The notes beneath the pieces were generated by a model. That model saw nothing but the letters and a program-made list of their open reading frames with translations. It made no database searches and was not told the DNA's origin. The position numbers were made by a program, and so were the translations under genes. Positions 5,936 to 8,401 of a stretch of DNA of 8,401 nt are shown here, piece after piece. The stretch lies in NCBI GenBank assembly GCA_024653875.1, contig JANLHE010000653.1, forward strand, positions 1 to 8,401. Reading direction: 5' to 3'. Source of the DNA: Acidobacteriota bacterium (GTDB taxonomy: Bacteria > Acidobacteriota > Vicinamibacteria > Vicinamibacterales > SCN-69-37). How positions within the stretch are numbered: the first letter of the stretch is position 1; the number at the start of each line of letters is the position of its first letter.

Positions 5936-7494
5936 CCGGGGGGCTTGAATTTCGTGACGTGGCGAAGTCATTTGGCGCCGTTCAGGCGCTGCGCGGCGTG
6001 AGCTTCGCCGTCACGCCCGGGGACGCCCACGCGTGCGTCGGGGAAAACGGGGCGGGCAAGTCCACGCTGCTGAAGATCCTGGCGGGCATCATCCGTCCTG
6101 ACCGCGGGGAGATGTCCTGGGCCGGCGCGCCGCTGCATTTGTCCAGCCCGCGCGAGGCCCTTGAGCGGGGCATCGGCATGGTCTATCAGGAGACGCTCGC
6201 GTTCCGGAACCTGCCCGTCAGCGCGAACATCTTCGCGGGGCGGGAAATCACCACGCGGTGGGGGCGGCTGGATGAATCGGCGATGCGCGCCCGGACCAGG
6301 GATCTGCTGGCGCAACTGCACGTGCCCGTGACGCCGGACACGCCGATGGAGCGTCTCTCCACGGCCTACGCCCAGCTGGTGCAGGTGGCCCGCGCGCTGG
6401 TCTGTAATTGCCGCGTGCTCGTGCTGGACGAGCCCACCACGTCGTTGACCGACGCCGAGGTCGATCACCTGTTCCGCGTGATCGCCGCCCTGCGCGCGAC
6501 GGGCGTGACGGTGCTCTTCGTCTCGCACCGGCTGCCCGAGGTGTATCGCCTCTGCGATCGCATCACCGTGCTTCGCGACGGCGCGTTCGTCGGCACCTTC
6601 GATCGGGCTACCACGCCCTCCGACGACATCGTCCGCGCCATGGTGGGCCGCGAACCCCCGACGCGCGTCCCGCGGGCGAACACCTCCGCCATTGCCTCAT
6701 TGCCCCATTGCCCCATTGCCCCATTGCCAGAGGGCCCAATGACGCCAGCCCTCTCTGTCAGCGGGCTGTCCCGTGCCCCGGCGTTCAAGGACGTTTCATT
6801 TAATGTGGCGCCCGGCGAAATCGTGGGTATGTTCGGACTGGTGGGCTCGGGCCGTACCGAGATTCTCGAAACGGTGTTCGGCCTTGCGGCCGCGGATGCG
6901 GGACAGGTGTCGGTGGACGGCCGGCGCGTGCAGGCCCGGTCCGCGCGCGATGCCGCGCGGGCGGGACTGGCGCTGGTGCCGGAAGAGCGGCAGCGCCAGG
7001 GGCTGTGCTTCAACCTGTCGCTGCAGCACAACCTCGTGTTGCCGCTGGCCGCCAAACAGGGCGTGCATGTGATCGATCGGGCGGCGGAATCGGCCGCGGC
7101 CGGCGCACAGGCGCGGGCGCTGGCGATCAAGGCGCCGCACCTGCAGGTCACGCCCGATGCCTTGTCGGGTGGCAATCAGCAGAAGGTGGTGGCGGGCAAG
7201 TGGCTGGCCACCTCGCCCCGCGTGCTGCTGCTGGACGAACCCACCAAGGGCGTGGACGTGGGCGCGAAGTTTGAAATTCACAGCCTCATCCGCCAGCAGG
7301 CCGACGCCGGGATGGCGTGCCTGATGGTGTCCAGCGATCTCCCCGAGGTGTTGTCGCTGTCGGATCGGGTGCTGGTCATGCGCGAGGGCCACCTGCGCGG
7401 GGAACTCCGTGGCGACGAGGCGACGGAGGAAGCGGTGATGCGACTGGCCACGCACGACGTGGCCGCGGCGGCTGATGCGGGAGGCCGGGCGTGA
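5929..7494 (+). CDS. CUT2-type sugar ABC transporter ATP-binding protein with two nucleotide-binding domains
   Basis: This is a 521-residue double ATPase of the RbsA/MglA/XylG class, which powers uptake of monosaccharides at the inner membrane. Domain 1 (about 5-245) has Walker A GENGAGKST (38-46), Q-loop Q87, the degenerate signature LSTAYAQ (143-149) usual in this class, Walker B VLVLDEPT (163-170, E168) and H-loop H200. Domain 2 (about 273-510) has the degenerate Walker A GLVGSGRTE (303-311), signature LSGGNQQK (412-419), Walker B VLLLDEPT (432-439, E437) and Ser (VSSD) in place of the H-loop His. This asymmetry is normal for the family. The ATG at 5929 gives the usual N-terminus; a GTG at 5902 would add nine residues (RIVYDRRR-type) and would leave no room for a divergent promoter. 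The linker (about 250-271) is encoded by a tandem octamer repeat, see its own entry. The stop overlaps the permease start. The sugar is unknown; a pentose is inferred from the neighbours. Confidence 0.93.
   Translation: MTTGGLEFRDVAKSFGAVQALRGVSFAVTPGDAHACVGENGAGKSTLLKILAGIIRPDRGEMSWAGAPLHLSSPREALERGIGMVYQETLAFRNLPVSANIFAGREITTRWGRLDESAMRARTRDLLAQLHVPVTPDTPMERLSTAYAQLVQVARALVCNCRVLVLDEPTTSLTDAEVDHLFRVIAALRATGVTVLFVSHRLPEVYRLCDRITVLRDGAFVGTFDRATTPSDDIVRAMVGREPPTRVPRANTSAIASLPHCPIAPLPEGPMTPALSVSGLSRAPAFKDVSFNVAPGEIVGMFGLVGSGRTEILETVFGLAAADAGQVSVDGRRVQARSARDAARAGLALVPEERQRQGLCFNLSLQHNLVLPLAAKQGVHVIDRAAESAAAGAQARALAIKAPHLQVTPDALSGGNQQKVVAGKWLATSPRVLLLDEPTKGVDVGAKFEIHSLIRQQADAGMACLMVSSDLPEVLSLSDRVLVMREGHLRGELRGDEATEEAVMRLATHDVAAAADAGGRA
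6689..6728 (+). repeat. Tandem octanucleotide repeat, five copies of CCATTGCC, within the ABC ATPase gene
   Basis: The unit CCATTGCC occurs five times head to tail without spacers at 6689, 6697, 6705, 6713 and 6721. The second copy differs by one base (TCATTGCC). It codes for the linker between the two ATPase domains (residues about 254-267, AIASLPHCPIAPLP). Since 8 is not divisible by 3, a unit lost would send translation to a TAA at 6801-6803 and a unit gained to a TGA at 6740-6742. In the present state the frame is open through both domains. Confidence 0.95.
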
Positions 7495-8401
7495 AGCGGT
7501 TGTGGCAGGCGCGCGAGTTCAGCACGGTGATGATTCTCGTCCTCGAGGTCGTGTTCTTCACGTGGTACCTCTGGCCGTCCTCGGGCGGCCACCCGTTCCT
7601 GAACGTCGGCAACTCGCTGCTGATTCTCAAGTACTCGTCGATCTACGGCATCGCGGCCATCGGCGCATCCATCGTGATCATCACCGGGGGCATCGACCTC
7701 GCACCCGGCGCCGTGATCGGTCTCACGAGCGTGGTCACGGGGTATTTCTTCGTGCAGGCCGACTGGTCCCTGACCGCGAGCGCGATGATGGGCCTGCTGG
7801 TGGGGCTGTCCGCCGGTGTTGCCTCGTCCTGGCTCATCGTCGGAATGAAGTTGCCGCCGTTTATCGCCACGCTCGGCGTGATGGGCATCTGGCGCGGTGT
7901 CGGGTACATCATCACCGAGGCGCGGTTTTACGATCTGTCGGCCAAGCTGCCGCGCAACTGGACGGTGGGCGGCGTCTCGATTGACTGGGTGCCGCCGCTG
8001 GTGATGGTCACCCTTGCCGGCGTGTTCCAGGTCCTGATGAAGCGGTTTCAGTGGGGCCGCGCGGTGTTCTCGGTGGGCGGCAACGAAACCGCCGCGTTGT
8101 TCTCCGGCGTGCGCGTGGGCGTGATCAAGGCGTCGGCGTACATCACGGCTGGCGTGCTGGCGTCGATTTCCGGCGTGGTGCTGGCCGTGGTGCAGGGCCA
8201 GGGCAAAGCCGATCTCGCAAACGGGTACGAACTGGATATCATCGCCTCGGCGGTCGTGGGCGGCACGAGCCTCACCGGCGGCCGCGGGTCCGTGGCCGGC
8301 GCCGTGCTGGGCGCGCTCATCTTCGGCGTGCTGCGCAACGCGCTGCCGCAGATTCCCGGCGCCACCTTCTACGACCGCGTCATCGTCGGCCTCGCGGTGA
8401 T
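7491..8401 (+). CDS. CUT2-type sugar ABC transporter permease (C-terminus beyond right edge)
   Basis: Translation from the GTG at 7491, which overlaps the ATPase stop as GTGA, is open for 303 codons to the window edge. Family members usually have about 310 to 350 residues, so only the tail is missing. Hydrophobic segments lie at about 11-29, 50-65, 72-90, 96-117, 124-141, 167-183, 214-236, 248-258 and 269-284, in keeping with an RbsC/XylH-like inner-membrane channel subunit. Characteristic motifs are IITGGIDLAPGAVIGL (63-78), VGGNETAALFSGV (195-207) and the EAA-like cytoplasmic loop VVGGTSLTGGRGSVAGAVLGA (near 255-275), which contacts the ATPase. It should import a monosaccharide together with the upstream ATPase. 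No substrate-binding protein gene is seen in the window; it may follow downstream or lie elsewhere. No Shine-Dalgarno of note precedes the GTG, so translation is probably coupled. Confidence 0.93.
   Translation, partial: MKRLWQAREFSTVMILVLEVVFFTWYLWPSSGGHPFLNVGNSLLILKYSSIYGIAAIGASIVIITGGIDLAPGAVIGLTSVVTGYFFVQADWSLTASAMMGLLVGLSAGVASSWLIVGMKLPPFIATLGVMGIWRGVGYIITEARFYDLSAKLPRNWTVGGVSIDWVPPLVMVTLAGVFQVLMKRFQWGRAVFSVGGNETAALFSGVRVGVIKASAYITAGVLASISGVVLAVVQGQGKADLANGYELDIIASAVVGGTSLTGGRGSVAGAVLGALIFGVLRNALPQIPGATFYDRVIVGLAV

Noticed and set aside
6689..6728. Octamer repeats as a CRISPR array
   Set aside because: Units are 8 bases, have no spacers and lie within a coding frame.

Overview
This is a dense (about 97% coding), GC-rich bacterial window with no rRNA, tRNA, CRISPR array or recognisable insertion sequence. 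The features are an exported c-type cytochrome, an exported M20 hydrolase, a sugar oxidoreductase, a FGGY kinase, an exported aldose mutarotase and a CUT2 sugar ABC transporter. They suggest a soil-type Gram-negative heterotroph. I lean towards Acidobacteriota (for example Vicinamibacteria), judging by style of sequence rather than by any marker gene, so the taxonomy is tentative.

Layout. At the left edge a c-type cytochrome fragment reads leftwards (345 to 1). It is divergent, across 35 bases, from a rightward run of four closely packed genes: an exported M20 metallopeptidase-like hydrolase (381-1661), a Gfo/Idh/MocA NAD(P)-dependent oxidoreductase (1666-2667), a FGGY kinase of the eukaryotic XYLB xylulokinase type (2664-4193, GTGA overlap) and a small multi-pass membrane protein with a strong Shine-Dalgarno (4205-4651). 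The run ends against a convergent galM-type aldose 1-epimerase (5901-4738, minus). Two near-identical GC-rich hairpins lie between them. galM is in turn divergent, across 27 bases, from a sugar ABC transporter operon: a double-NBD ATPase (5929-7494) and its permease (7491 to beyond the right edge), again joined by a GTGA overlap.

How the genes could work together. The exported mutarotase would interconvert anomers of a free aldose outside the cytoplasm. The ABC transporter would import the sugar. The oxidoreductase and xylulokinase would channel a pentose or pentitol into the pentose phosphate pathway as D-xylulose 5-phosphate. This is inference from gene content; neither an isomerase nor a substrate-binding protein is visible here. 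The M20 hydrolase fits poorly in a sugar pathway and is the odd member.

The most unusual signal is a tandem octanucleotide repeat (five copies of CCATTGCC, one with a mismatch) inside the ABC ATPase gene, exactly in the linker between the two nucleotide-binding domains. Because 8 is not a multiple of 3, gain or loss of a unit would separate the two domains. The gain frame ends in a TGA that overlaps an in-frame ATG at the start of the second domain. Both divergent intergenic regions are very short, have -10-like hexamers 6 to 9 bases from the start codons and lack Shine-Dalgarno sequences, which points to leaderless transcripts.
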